Shown: positions 52,112 through 61,306 of the stretch, piece after piece
Layout: every line of letters starts with the position of its first letter
Position numbering within the stretch: position 1 is the first letter of the stretch
Assembly (NCBI RefSeq): GCF_902499555.1
Contig: NZ_CABVMM010000012.1
Coordinates: 107,113 to 171,112 of the forward strand
From: Mesonia oceanica
GTDB lineage: Bacteria > Bacteroidota > Bacteroidia > Flavobacteriales > Flavobacteriaceae
Length of the DNA stretch: 64,000 nt
Direction of reading: 5' to 3'
Translations under genes and position numbers: made by a program
Notes under the pieces: model-generated
What the model saw: the letters and a program-made list of their open reading frames with translations, nothing else
Told to the model about the DNA's origin: nothing
The model's database searches: none

Positions 52112-53353
52112 ATGCCCAACATACTTCCCTTTCGAGCTGTACGACCCACACGCGATAAAGTAAGTTTAATCGCATCGCGTTCCTACCAAAGTTATACGCA
52201 GGCCGAAAGGGAAGCTCGTTTAGATAACAATCCTTTTTCGTTTTTACACATCGTCAATCCGGGTTATAAATACCATAAAGAGATTTCGGGACCAGAACGT
52301 TTTCAATTGGTAAGAAACCGTTACCAAGAATTTAAGGAAGACGATATTTTTATTCAAGACCCGAAACCTTACTATTATGTGTACCGAATTATCAACCGTG
52401 AAGGTGAACAGTTTACAGGGATCATTGCCGCAGCCAGTGTTGAAGATTATAAAAGTAATTGTATTAAACGGCACGAAGACACGATTTCGTTTCGGGAAGA
52501 AACCTTTAAAGACTATTTAAAAACAGTAGGTTTTAATGCAGAACCAGTCTTACTCACACATCCTGAAAATTCGGTTTTAGCTGAAATTATATCAGAAATT
52601 ACGCAAACCCGAGCTGAGTTTGAGTTTACCACAACTTATCGTGACACCCATTATTTGTGGTTATTAGAAGATGAAGCAAAGATTGAGAAAATTAAGCAAG
52701 AATTTTCGACGATGGAATGCTTGTATATCGCCGATGGTCATCATCGTTCGGCTTCTTCATTTTTATTAAGGGAAGAATTGAAAAATCAAAACCCAGAACA
52801 TTCGGGCAATGAGGCGTACAACTTCTTTATGACTTATATCATTCCGGAAAGTGATTTGCGTATCCACGAATTTAACCGTTTGATAACCGATCTTAACGGA
52901 CTTTCAAAAGAAGAGTTTCTCATTCAATTAGATGCTAAATTCAGAATTGAAAACCGCGGACTCGAATATTTTAGACCTAAAAAAAAGCATCAGTTCAGTA
53001 TGTATTTAGAAGGGGAATTTTATTCGCTTCAACTTAGAAAATCAGAATATAATTTTGACGATGCTACCTCTCAACTCGATGCTAAAATTTTGTATGATAC
53101 TATCTTAAATCCTATTTTAGGAATTCAAGATTTACGCAACGACAAACGCATCGATTATTCCCATGGAAAAAATGGAATGGCGTACGTTAAAGGAAAAATA
53201 GATGAAGGCGTTTTTAAAATTGGTTTTGGAATGTTGCCGGTTAATGTAGGAGAGATGAAATTAATTGCAGATGAAGGTTTAACCATGCCTCCGAAATCAA
53301 CCTATATTCAGCCTAAATTACGAAGTGGCGTCACGATTTATGAGTTTCAATAA
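52112..53353 (+). CDS. DUF1015 family protein
   Basis: A 413-residue protein opening PNILPFRAVRPTRDKVSLIA and containing HIVNPGYKYHK, YYYVYRI and ADGHHRSASSFLLRE, all typical of DUF1015. The HHR motif suggests an enzyme, but none is established. In Flavobacteriia it is found between the hydroxyacyl-CoA dehydrogenase and yggS, as here. The next gene starts 23 bases on. Confidence 0.88.
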   Translation: MPNILPFRAVRPTRDKVSLIASRSYQSYTQAEREARLDNNPFSFLHIVNPGYKYHKEISGPERFQLVRNRYQEFKEDDIFIQDPKPYYYVYRIINREGEQFTGIIAAASVEDYKSNCIKRHEDTISFREETFKDYLKTVGFNAEPVLLTHPENSVLAEIISEITQTRAEFEFTTTYRDTHYLWLLEDEAKIEKIKQEFSTMECLYIADGHHRSASSFLLREELKNQNPEHSGNEAYNFFMTYIIPESDLRIHEFNRLITDLNGLSKEEFLIQLDAKFRIENRGLEYFRPKKKHQFSMYLEGEFYSLQLRKSEYNFDDATSQLDAKILYDTILNPILGIQDLRNDKRIDYSHGKNGMAYVKGKIDEGVFKIGFGMLPVNVGEMKLIADEGLTMPPKSTYIQPKLRSGVTIYEFQ

Positions 53354-53376
53354 TTCAGAAAAAGAATTTAATTTAA

Positions 53377-54039
53377 ATGGCTAACATAAAAGAAAACATC
53401 AACAAATACCGAGAAGAACTTCCTGAAGAAGTATGCTTAGTAGCAGTTTCTAAAACCAAACCAAACGAAGATCTTTTAGAAGCTTACGAAGCCGGACAAC
53501 GAGTTTTTGGTGAAAATAAAATTCAGGAAATGACCGATAAGTATGAGGCACTTCCTAAAGATATTGAATGGCATATGATTGGCCATGTACAAAGCAATAA
53601 AGTAAAATATATGGCGTCTTACGTTCATTTGATTCACGCCGTACATAAATTAAAATTGCTCAAAGAAATTAATAAACGTGCCAAAGAACACGATCGGGTG
53701 ATCGAATGTTTATTACAGGTTAAAATTGCTGAAGAAGACACAAAATACGGAATGGACGCTATAGAAGTGGATCACATTTTAGCTTCTGAAGCCTACCAAC
53801 AAATGGAAAATGTAAAGGTAGTTGGGCTCATGGGAATGGCAACTTTAACCGAAGATGAAAGCCAAATTGGTCAAGAATTTGCTTTCTTAAAAAAGAAATA
53901 CGATGAAGTTGCTGCCAACAATCCCGATTTTAAAATTTTATCAATGGGGATGAGTGGCGATTACCCAATCGCCATTAAAAATGGAAGCAATATGGTAAGA
54001 ATAGGCAGCTCTATTTTTGGAGCTAGAAATTATAATTAG
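53377..54039 (+). CDS. YggS-family PLP homeostasis protein
   Basis: A 220-residue PLP-binding single-domain protein. The PLP lysine is K26 in AVSKTKPNEDL. Other signatures are VFGENKIQEM, WHMIGHVQSNKVKYM, GLMGMATL, LSMGMSGDYPIAI and VRIGSSIFG. It controls the pool of pyridoxal phosphate rather than catalysing a known reaction. It precedes the nuclease fusion by 12 bases. Confidence 0.94.
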   Translation: MANIKENINKYREELPEEVCLVAVSKTKPNEDLLEAYEAGQRVFGENKIQEMTDKYEALPKDIEWHMIGHVQSNKVKYMASYVHLIHAVHKLKLLKEINKRAKEHDRVIECLLQVKIAEEDTKYGMDAIEVDHILASEAYQQMENVKVVGLMGMATLTEDESQIGQEFAFLKKKYDEVAANNPDFKILSMGMSGDYPIAIKNGSNMVRIGSSIFGARNYN

Positions 54040-54051
54040 AGGAGAGATTTT

Positions 54052-55413
54052 TTGTACGCAATTGTAGATATAGAAACCACCGGCGGAAAGTATAATGAAG
54101 AAGGAGTCACAGAAATTGCCATCTATAAATTTGATGGGCATAAGGTGGTCGACCAATTTACTAGTCTGGTAAATCCTGAACGCCCCATTCAGCCTTTTGT
54201 GGTGAACTTAACAGGAATTAATAATGAGATGCTTCGTAATGCACCTAAGTTTTATGAAGTAGCCAAACGCATCGTAGAAATTACAACCGATTGTACCATT
54301 GTTGCCCACAACGCCAAGTTTGATTACCGAATTATGCGTTTGGAATTTCGACGCTTGGGTTACGAATTTCAGCGACAGTCAATTTGCACGGTAGAACTTT
54401 CTAAAAAGCTAATCCCCAATATGCCTTCGTACAGTTTAGGCAAGTTGGTGAAGAATTTAGGGATTCCACTCACCGATCGTCACCGAGCAAGTGGTGATGC
54501 ATTAGCGACGGTTAAACTTTTTAAATTACTGCTTCAAAAAGATTCGCAAAAAGAAATTATTACCCATTCGGTACGTAGTAATCCTAAAATTCATCTCGAC
54601 ACGAAACTGATTCGGATTATTGATGAGCTCCCCTCTTCTACCGGAGTTTACTATATGCATAACGAAGAAGGCGATGTGATTTATATTGGGAAAAGTAAAA
54701 ACATAAAAAAACGAATTAATCAGCATTTCACCAGTGATAATCATAAATCTAAAAAAATCCAGAAGGAGGTCTATACCGTCACTTATGAAAATACCGGAAA
54801 TGAATTATTGGCTTTGCTGAAAGAAAATGAAGAAATTAAAAAGAATAAACCTAAATACAATCGTGCGCTAAAAAAAGATATTTTTAGCTACGCACTATAT
54901 CAATCGAAAGACAAAAAGGGTTACCTTCAATTTAAAATAGGAAAAGCTTCTCCCGATAAAGAAAATATCACCACTTTTACCAATAGTGCCCAAGCGAAAA
55001 GCACAATGGAGCGAATTGTAGAAGAATTTGAGCTTTGCCAAAAACATACCGGACTGCATAAAACCAGTGGAAGCTGCTTTAATTACAGTATTAAAGAATG
55101 CTATGGTGCTTGTGTGGGGGAAGAATCTGTAGAAGATTACAACCAACGTGCAAGACAAGTCATTGATAAATATTCTTATGAAAACAAGAACATGTTAGTG
55201 ATAGACCGCGGTCGTGATGTCGATGAAAAAAGCGTTATTCTTATTGAAGATGGAAAATTCTGTGGAATGGGATATTTCAATTTAAATTATCAAATGAATA
55301 ATATTGATATGATAAAAAATATCATCACTCCCATGAAGAACAATCGGGATAGCCAGCATATTATTCAGAGCTATTTACGAAAGAACAAGCCTTTTAAAAT
55401 TATTGAGTTTTAA
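54052..55413 (+). CDS. DnaQ-like exonuclease fused to a GIY-YIG nuclease domain
   Basis: A 453-residue fusion starting at TTG (no ATG in the right place). Residues 1 to about 165 are a DEDDh exonuclease: VDIETTG (D6, E8), VAHNAKFDYRIM and HRASGDALAT. About 190-275 form a GIY-YIG domain (GVY 198-200, YIG 211-213, NIKKRINQHF), as in UvrC and Cho. The C-terminal part has Cys-containing SGSCFNYSIKECYGAC, like the UvrC-type linker. The family is known in several phyla and probably acts in DNA repair. It lies in an operon with yggS. Confidence 0.9.
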   Translation: MYAIVDIETTGGKYNEEGVTEIAIYKFDGHKVVDQFTSLVNPERPIQPFVVNLTGINNEMLRNAPKFYEVAKRIVEITTDCTIVAHNAKFDYRIMRLEFRRLGYEFQRQSICTVELSKKLIPNMPSYSLGKLVKNLGIPLTDRHRASGDALATVKLFKLLLQKDSQKEIITHSVRSNPKIHLDTKLIRIIDELPSSTGVYYMHNEEGDVIYIGKSKNIKKRINQHFTSDNHKSKKIQKEVYTVTYENTGNELLALLKENEEIKKNKPKYNRALKKDIFSYALYQSKDKKGYLQFKIGKASPDKENITTFTNSAQAKSTMERIVEEFELCQKHTGLHKTSGSCFNYSIKECYGACVGEESVEDYNQRARQVIDKYSYENKNMLVIDRGRDVDEKSVILIEDGKFCGMGYFNLNYQMNNIDMIKNIITPMKNNRDSQHIIQSYLRKNKPFKIIEF

Positions 55414-55453
55414 TTAAAAATTTTATTTATCGGTAATTTATAATATTTTCGAA

Positions 55454-55569
55454 GTTGTCATGCAGGAAACAATCCTACTGTTCATTCAATTTTTATAAAA
55501 AATTAGTATTAATTAAAATACTTCGACTGAAGTTTATTCTGAGTAAAGTTGAAGGGCTCAGTTTGACAA
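55454..55569. repeat. Intergenic inverted-repeat element, copy 4
   Basis: The ends are inverted: TTGTCATGCAGG on the left and CTCAGTTTGACAA on the right. An internal ACTTCGACTGAAG palindrome is followed by GTTGAAGGGCTCA. It resembles the GTCATTCTGAA-type elements near 3893, 9741 and 10619 but is clearly diverged. It fills the 183-base gap before the channel gene. Confidence 0.45.
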
Positions 55570-55596
55570 TTAGGAAAATAGAAAAACTAACTTTTA

Positions 55597-56445
55597 TTGA
55601 AAACTACTTCTAAAAATAACTCTTGGCGTGAAAAATTACACGAAGTAATTTACGAGGCCGATACGCCTGCAGGAAAAGCTTTTGATGTAGTTTTATTGGT
55701 GATCATTTTTCTAAGCATCCTTTTTGTGATGCTCGAAAGTGTAAAAGGACTTGATGCGTGGATTTATGACTATATGTATGCTGCAGAATGGGTCATCACC
55801 ATATTGTTCACTATTGAATACATTTTACGGATCATTTCCATAAAAAAACCCACGAAATATATTTTTAGTTTTTACGGTTTAATTGATTTTTTCTCTACCA
55901 TTCCCCTCTATGTTTCGTTTTTTCTTCCTGGAAGTGGCAGCGCGCTTATTACCGTAAGGGCTTTACGCCTGTTGCGTGTATTTAGGATTTTAAAAGTTAG
56001 CCGCTACATTGGAGAAAGCAATAAATTAATACAGGCCTTAAAAGATAGTCGGGCAAAAATATTGGTTTTTTTATTTGCTGTACTTATCCTATGCCTTGTT
56101 TTTGGTACTGCCATGTATATGATAGAAGGTGCAGAAAGTGGTTTTACCAATATTCCTGTAAGTTTATACTGGTGTATTGTTACGCTTACTACCGTTGGCT
56201 TTGGTGATATTCACCCAATTACTCCACTAGGACAATTTTTAGCTTCTGTGATTATGATTTTAGGTTATGGCGTAATTGCTGTACCAACTGGAATTGTAAG
56301 TGCAGAATATTCTAAAGGTGAAAAAAACACTTCAAAAAGTTTGTCTACCAATACCCAATCTTGCTATCATTGCCATGAATCAAAGCATGTAGATGGCGCC
56401 GATTATTGCCACAATTGCGGATACTCTTTAAATCGTGAAAAATAA
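55597..56445 (+). CDS. Voltage-gated-type potassium channel with C-terminal zinc ribbon
   Basis: A 282-residue ion transporter starting at TTG. Six membrane segments are visible. S4 carries regularly spaced Arg and Lys (ALRLLRVFRILKVSRY), and the selectivity filter is TVGFGD (199-204), preceded by WCIVTLT. The cytoplasmic tail ends in a zinc ribbon, CYHC (256-259) and CHNC (271-274). A potassium-selective channel is predicted, with the ribbon as a possible sensor or assembly module. It overlaps miaA by 11 bases. Confidence 0.9.
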   Translation: MKTTSKNNSWREKLHEVIYEADTPAGKAFDVVLLVIIFLSILFVMLESVKGLDAWIYDYMYAAEWVITILFTIEYILRIISIKKPTKYIFSFYGLIDFFSTIPLYVSFFLPGSGSALITVRALRLLRVFRILKVSRYIGESNKLIQALKDSRAKILVFLFAVLILCLVFGTAMYMIEGAESGFTNIPVSLYWCIVTLTTVGFGDIHPITPLGQFLASVIMILGYGVIAVPTGIVSAEYSKGEKNTSKSLSTNTQSCYHCHESKHVDGADYCHNCGYSLNREK

Positions 56446-57349
56446 AAGCCTTATTTCTGTAGTTGGCCCAACAGCTATTGGCAAAACTTCCATTGGTATT
56501 GCCTTAGCTCAACATTACCAAACCGAAATAATTTCAGCCGATTCTAGACAGTTTTTCAAAGAAATGGAAATAGGAACCGCGGTTCCTTCTAAAGAAGAAC
56601 TGGCGGCTGCCAAGCATCATTTTATTCAGCATATCTCTGTAGAAGATAATTATTCGGTAGGTGATTTTGAAACGGAAGCGATAGAGAAGTTAAACGCATT
56701 ATTTCAACAACATGATAAAATACTGATGGTTGGTGGTAGTGGTTTGTATGTAAAAGCCGTTTTAGAAGGTTTAGATTACTTCCCGAAAATAGATGCCTCC
56801 ATACGGCAACAATTAAATCTTCAATTGGAAGAAAAAGGAATTGAATCACTTCAGCAGCAATTAAAAGAATTAGATCCAGTTTATGCTAAAAAAGTAGACT
56901 TGGAAAATCCACATCGAGTTATTCGAGCGTTGGAAATCTGTATAGGTAGCGGAAAGCCTTATTCTGGTTTTTTAAATAATAATTCAGCAGAAAGAAACTT
57001 CAACTCCATTAAAATTGGGTTAACCGCTCCACGGGAATTAATTTACGAACGTATTGAAAAACGAGTAGACGTAATGATGGAGCAAGGTTTATTGGAAGAG
57101 GCTAAACGTGTTTACGAGAAACGTGAATTTAATGCGTTAAACACAGTTGGATACAAAGAATTATTCCAATTTTTTGATGGAAATTGGAGCCTTGAATTTG
57201 CAATCTCTGAAATTAAAAAGAATACCAGAAGATTTGCCAAACGACAATTAACCTGGTTTAGAAAAGATAAAGAAATTGAGTGGTTTAATTACAATACTGC
57301 TATCGAGCAGGTAATTGATTTCATCGATTTCAAAACATCCCCGAGATAA
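56435..57349 (+). CDS. miaA: tRNA dimethylallyltransferase
   Basis: Adds the dimethylallyl group to A37 of tRNAs reading UNN codons. It has 304 residues from a GTG start inside the end of the channel gene. The P-loop GPTAIGKT is at 11-18, then ISADSRQFFKEM, VGGSGLYVKAV, NPHRVIRALEI and the RRFAKRQLTWFRKD tRNA-binding region. All catalytic elements seem present. The overlap implies co-translation with the channel. Confidence 0.95.
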   Translation: MKNKSLISVVGPTAIGKTSIGIALAQHYQTEIISADSRQFFKEMEIGTAVPSKEELAAAKHHFIQHISVEDNYSVGDFETEAIEKLNALFQQHDKILMVGGSGLYVKAVLEGLDYFPKIDASIRQQLNLQLEEKGIESLQQQLKELDPVYAKKVDLENPHRVIRALEICIGSGKPYSGFLNNNSAERNFNSIKIGLTAPRELIYERIEKRVDVMMEQGLLEEAKRVYEKREFNALNTVGYKELFQFFDGNWSLEFAISEIKKNTRRFAKRQLTWFRKDKEIEWFNYNTAIEQVIDFIDFKTSPR

Positions 57350-57363
57350 AGTTTTACCTCGGG
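57339..57363. terminator. Possible terminator between miaA and the response regulator
   Basis: Arms CCCGAG and CTCGGG around a 12-base loop, overlapping the miaA stop codon and lying between convergent genes. There is no strong T run on either side, so confidence is low. Confidence 0.4.
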
Positions 57364-57399
57364 AAAGTTATTGAAACTGAAACTTATAATTACCAATAA

Positions 57400-58122
57400 T
57401 TAAGCTTTAGTTTCTTCTTGATTTCTTATTACAAGTCTAAATCCTTCTCCGTGAATATTTAAAATCTCCACGTCTTCATCCTTTTTAAGGTACTTACGCA
57501 GTTTAGCAATATAAACATCCATACTTCTAGAGGTAAAATAGTTATCGTCCCTCCAAATTTTGGTCAATGCTAATTCTCTTGGCATCAAATCATTTTCGTG
57601 TAATGCCAATAAACGTAATAATTCATTCTCTTTTGGAGAAAGCTTGATAGGCTCCTCTTCTCTAAAAGTTAAGAACCTTAATTTAGAGTTTAAGTGAAAA
57701 CCACCTATTTGGAATTCAAATTGTTTGCTATCTGCAATGCTATCGGTAGCTTTACGTTGCATAATAGCCTTAATTTTCATAAGAAGTACTTCACTATCAA
57801 AAGGTTTGTTCAGGTAATCATCTGCCCCTACTTTATAACCTTTTAATACATCTTCTTTCATCGCTTTTGCGGTTAAGAAAATAATAGGCACATCTTCATT
57901 TTTCTCTCTGATTTCTTTGGCTAGGGTAAAGCCATCTTTGTAAGGCATCATTACGTCTAAAATACAAAGATCGTAATCATCTTTTTTAAACTTTTCAAAG
58001 CCTTCCATTCCATTTTTAGCATGAGTTACTTCATAGTCATTCATCGCTAAATAATCTTTTAATACAATCCCGAAATTTGGATCGTCTTCTACTAATAAAA
58101 TTTTCTTGTTTTCAGTTTCCAT
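57400..58122 (-). CDS. OmpR-family response regulator (RprY-like)
   Basis: A 240-residue regulator. The receiver domain has VEDD, the phospho-acceptor D56 in ILDVMMPYKDG and the LTAKAM lysine. The C-terminal winged helix has KLSPKENELLRLL and SRSMDVYIAKLRKYL. It resembles RprY, the Bacteroidota partner of RprX. It starts three bases after the kinase gene ends, so they form a two-component system. The input and regulon cannot be told. Confidence 0.93.
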   Translation of the reverse strand: METENKKILLVEDDPNFGIVLKDYLAMNDYEVTHAKNGMEGFEKFKKDDYDLCILDVMMPYKDGFTLAKEIREKNEDVPIIFLTAKAMKEDVLKGYKVGADDYLNKPFDSEVLLMKIKAIMQRKATDSIADSKQFEFQIGGFHLNSKLRFLTFREEEPIKLSPKENELLRLLALHENDLMPRELALTKIWRDDNYFTSRSMDVYIAKLRKYLKKDEDVEILNIHGEGFRLVIRNQEETKA

Positions 58123-58125
58123 ATA

Positions 58126-59688
58126 TTAAGAAATTAGTGGTAATTTAATTATAAAGGTACTTCCTTTTCCTTTGTCACTTTCTACCATCACTTGCCCGTG
58201 ATGATCCATAACAATTTGTTTCACATAAGCGAGTCCAAGACCGTGACCTTTCACATCGTGAATATCTCCGGTATGTTCTCTATAAAATTTTTCAAATACT
58301 TTTTTCTGAACTGATTTGCTCATTCCTTTTCCTTGATCTCTAATTTTAAGGATAATGTAGTTTTTTACATTTTCGGTATAGATATCAATTTTTGGTTTTC
58401 CCGGAGAATATTTTACAGCATTATCCAGAATATTTACAATCACGCTAGTAAAATGCGATTCGCTAGCTAACACAGAAGATTGTAAAGCTCCAAAATGAGT
58501 TTGAACATAACCATGACGGTCATCTACAATCAATTCAATATGATTTATCGCTTCTTCTACTAATTCATGAAGGTCTAAGCGTTCTTTTTTAATATTTAAT
58601 TCGTTTTTTTCGAGTTTAGACATACGAAGCACATTTTCTACCTGCGCATGCATCCGCCTATTTTCATCTCTGATCATTCCCATATACCTTTTAACCTTGT
58701 CAGGATCTCCAGAAATTTTTGGGTTTTTAACTGAGTCTAAAGCTAAATTGATAGTGGCAATTGGCGTTTTAAACTCGTGCGTCATATTATTAATAAAATC
58801 TGTTTTGATCTGAGATATTTGACGTTGTTTTATAAGTTGTGATAAGGCACTTGAATAAGCTATAATAATAATTAATGTAAAAATTATACTTAATAATGCC
58901 ATTAAAGCGATTGAGCTTAGTACTTCTTTTTTCTTATCTATGAAATTAATATATAACTCATAATTCGTTTTTTTAGATTCAAAAATGGGAATTCCGTATG
59001 TCCCCGGTGAATCTTTTTTAAATTTTTCACTTTTTATTTTAGTGGCTAAACCACCGCTATAAATGGCATATTCATAATCAGAATTGATATCGCGTGCCAT
59101 CAATTGAGCTTCAATTAAATCTTTTATAATTGAACTATCTACCCGTTTATAGATAGGCAATTCTGCAGCTTTTTCTTTAATGGCCTCTAGCAACAAAAGC
59201 TTTTCATTTTCTTCTAATCTAGAAATACGCTCAAAACGTTCTTCTGCGCTTAATTTCTTTGTACTATCAAATTGATCGTTTCTAACAATACGAGTTACCT
59301 TACTAGAGATCAGTTTTTTAAAATCTATCGAATCTTTCTCTTCTGTTAAAAAATTAGAAGAAAGCTTATAATCCTCTTGTAATAGACTATTTGAAAAATA
59401 AAAGGTTTCATTGGTAAGCTCACTTTGTTTTATTTGAAACAACTCACTTAACCTTGCTGTAGTTGGCATAGTAGAATCTGCCAAGGTAGCATATTGTACG
59501 TAATACTTATCTAGCTCCTGTCTTTCCAGTTGTTCTGAAACATTAATGAGGACTTGCTTTGCGTTGAAAGAAAACTGTTCTTCATTGGTTTCAACGGAGT
59601 TTTTAATCCAATAACCTTGAACAAAGATTATCCCTATTAATGATAGGCTCATCAGTAGTATGAGGATTAAAAACAATTTTTTATTCAT
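58126..59688 (-). CDS. Sensor histidine kinase (RprX-like)
   Basis: A 520-residue membrane kinase. The first membrane helix is at about 5-25, a long extracytoplasmic sensor with coiled-coil segments runs to about 255, and a second helix lies at about 258-280. The phospho-acceptor is H304 in NNMTHEFKTPIA. The ATPase has the N box NILDNAVKYSPG, DQGKGMS and GHGLGLAYV. It probably responds to an envelope signal and phosphorylates the response regulator encoded directly downstream. Confidence 0.93.
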   Translation of the reverse strand: MNKKLFLILILLMSLSLIGIIFVQGYWIKNSVETNEEQFSFNAKQVLINVSEQLERQELDKYYVQYATLADSTMPTTARLSELFQIKQSELTNETFYFSNSLLQEDYKLSSNFLTEEKDSIDFKKLISSKVTRIVRNDQFDSTKKLSAEERFERISRLEENEKLLLLEAIKEKAAELPIYKRVDSSIIKDLIEAQLMARDINSDYEYAIYSGGLATKIKSEKFKKDSPGTYGIPIFESKKTNYELYINFIDKKKEVLSSIALMALLSIIFTLIIIIAYSSALSQLIKQRQISQIKTDFINNMTHEFKTPIATINLALDSVKNPKISGDPDKVKRYMGMIRDENRRMHAQVENVLRMSKLEKNELNIKKERLDLHELVEEAINHIELIVDDRHGYVQTHFGALQSSVLASESHFTSVIVNILDNAVKYSPGKPKIDIYTENVKNYIILKIRDQGKGMSKSVQKKVFEKFYREHTGDIHDVKGHGLGLAYVKQIVMDHHGQVMVESDKGKGSTFIIKLPLIS

Positions 59689-59756
59689 ACCGCCAAATGT
59701 AAAGCTTTAACATTTACAGATTAAACGGTTTAACCAAATGTTAACATACAGTCAAA

Positions 59757-60350
59757 TCAAGCGTTTACAAGGCTTAAGAGATGTTTATGAAGTTGGAGAA
59801 CATTCTTTTTTGTGAGTTCTAAATCTTTATTTTCTATTTGAAAATCGGCAAGCTTAATCTTTTTGTTATCAGACCATTGATTTTTCATCCTATCCGCTAC
59901 TTCTTCTTTAGAAATTTGATCACGTTGAACTACCCGCTGAATCTTCACTTCCTTGGGAGCGGTGACGATAATGGTATAATCAAATCTATCTTGAAGTTTT
60001 TTTTCAAAGATGATGGCTGCTTCGTAAATAATATAGGGAGTGTTTTGTTTTTTCTTCCACTTTTGAAAATAGTCTGCTACCCGTGGATGGATAATCTGGT
60101 TTAATTTTTCTAAGAGTTGTTTGTCTTTAAATACTTTACCAGCGATTAGTTTTCGATTGGGCAAACCATTTTCATCGATCACTTCTTTTCCAAAAAGACC
60201 GATGAGCTCTTGATGAATTTCAGCAGAATTTTCCATTAGCTTTTTAGCTTCGGTATCGGCTACAAAAATAGCTATGCCCAATTGTTGAAACATTTTGGCT
60301 ACAGTTGTTTTTCCGCTACCAATACCTCCGGTTAAGCCAACAATCATCAC
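59757..60350 (-). CDS. coaE: Dephospho-CoA kinase
   Basis: The last step of coenzyme A synthesis. The 197 residues are typical, with the P-loop GLTGGIGSGKTTVA, the ADTEAKKLM lid region, HPRVADYF and YIIYEAAIIFE. It overlaps the YbbR-like gene by four bases (ATGA type), as is common in Bacteroidota. Confidence 0.95.
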   Translation of the reverse strand: MMIVGLTGGIGSGKTTVAKMFQQLGIAIFVADTEAKKLMENSAEIHQELIGLFGKEVIDENGLPNRKLIAGKVFKDKQLLEKLNQIIHPRVADYFQKWKKKQNTPYIIYEAAIIFEKKLQDRFDYTIIVTAPKEVKIQRVVQRDQISKEEVADRMKNQWSDNKKIKLADFQIENKDLELTKKNVLQLHKHLLSLVNA

Positions 60351-61303
60351 TTTTTAATTACAAATTGAACTTTATTAATATTTAATCTGGAAGAAGTGAC
60401 TTCTTTCGGTTTTTCTACAAGTTCAGGAATTAAAAAGGTTTGGTTTCCTGACACTTCACTATAATCACAAATTACCCTAAAACCATTTTTATTGAGCTGC
60501 TTATAGTTTTCTAAACTTACCACATAAATAACCACTGCTTGTCTGGGAAATATACTTAGATTAATATTGGGAGGTGCATTGATAACTTCAATGGGAACTT
60601 CTGCCCTACCCTCTGTAAATTTTTCGACTTTTAAAGAGTAACTGACCTGATTTCTATAGAAAGTAATATTTTTCTGATCGAGGGTGTCTAAACTAACCTT
60701 TCCATTTAAATCATTTTTAACATTGGTGAGCTTTAACTTTTCAGTGTAAATATATTTTAAAGAATCTATTTCTGTGGAAGCTCCACTTACTTGTATGGAA
60801 TCGGGTTTGATTACCAATTCTTCATTAGAAGAATAACCTGGAGCGAAATTGACCTCTATTCTAGATTTTATAGGTATTTTTTTTACTTTTTTTTGCACAA
60901 AAGGAATAGCTAATGTGTCTTGCAAAAATGTTAACTCATCAATATCTATATCTAATTGCTGTTGCAATTCAAGTTTATCTTTTTCGATATTATAAATTAA
61001 ATCATTTCCTTGAATTGGCAAATCGTCCAATACCACTTTTACAGTAGGTTTTAAAAAGCTAAACCAAGCAATATTAAATCCGTTATCGTTCATCCTTACC
61101 TCAAAGGCATCATTCTTCTTTTTTACAATTTTATCTTTAGGGATATCGATATATTCAACATTTATACTAATTACTTGACGGTAGTTTTTACTGAACTGAA
61201 CAAGCACCCATATAAGAACTGAAAAAAACAAAAAGAAGAAAAAAGCCTTGAAATTGGTCTTTTTGAATACGGTAGATCTAAGCCTTTTAAAAAAGTTCTT
61301 CAT
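60347..61303 (-). CDS. YbbR-like domain protein
   Basis: A 318-residue protein with one N-terminal membrane helix (about 20-40) and a periplasmic region with YbbR-type repeats (VEYIDIPKDKIV, SIQVSGASTEIDSLKYIYTE, VPIEVINAPPNINLSI). In Firmicutes, YbbR (CdaR) regulates the diadenylate cyclase CdaA; no such cyclase is nearby here, so the role is open. It is coupled to coaE and lies three bases after the glycosyltransferase gene. Confidence 0.82.
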   Translation of the reverse strand: MKNFFKRLRSTVFKKTNFKAFFFFLFFSVLIWVLVQFSKNYRQVISINVEYIDIPKDKIVKKKNDAFEVRMNDNGFNIAWFSFLKPTVKVVLDDLPIQGNDLIYNIEKDKLELQQQLDIDIDELTFLQDTLAIPFVQKKVKKIPIKSRIEVNFAPGYSSNEELVIKPDSIQVSGASTEIDSLKYIYTEKLKLTNVKNDLNGKVSLDTLDQKNITFYRNQVSYSLKVEKFTEGRAEVPIEVINAPPNINLSIFPRQAVVIYVVSLENYKQLNKNGFRVICDYSEVSGNQTFLIPELVEKPKEVTSSRLNINKVQFVIKK

Positions 61304-61306
61304 AGA

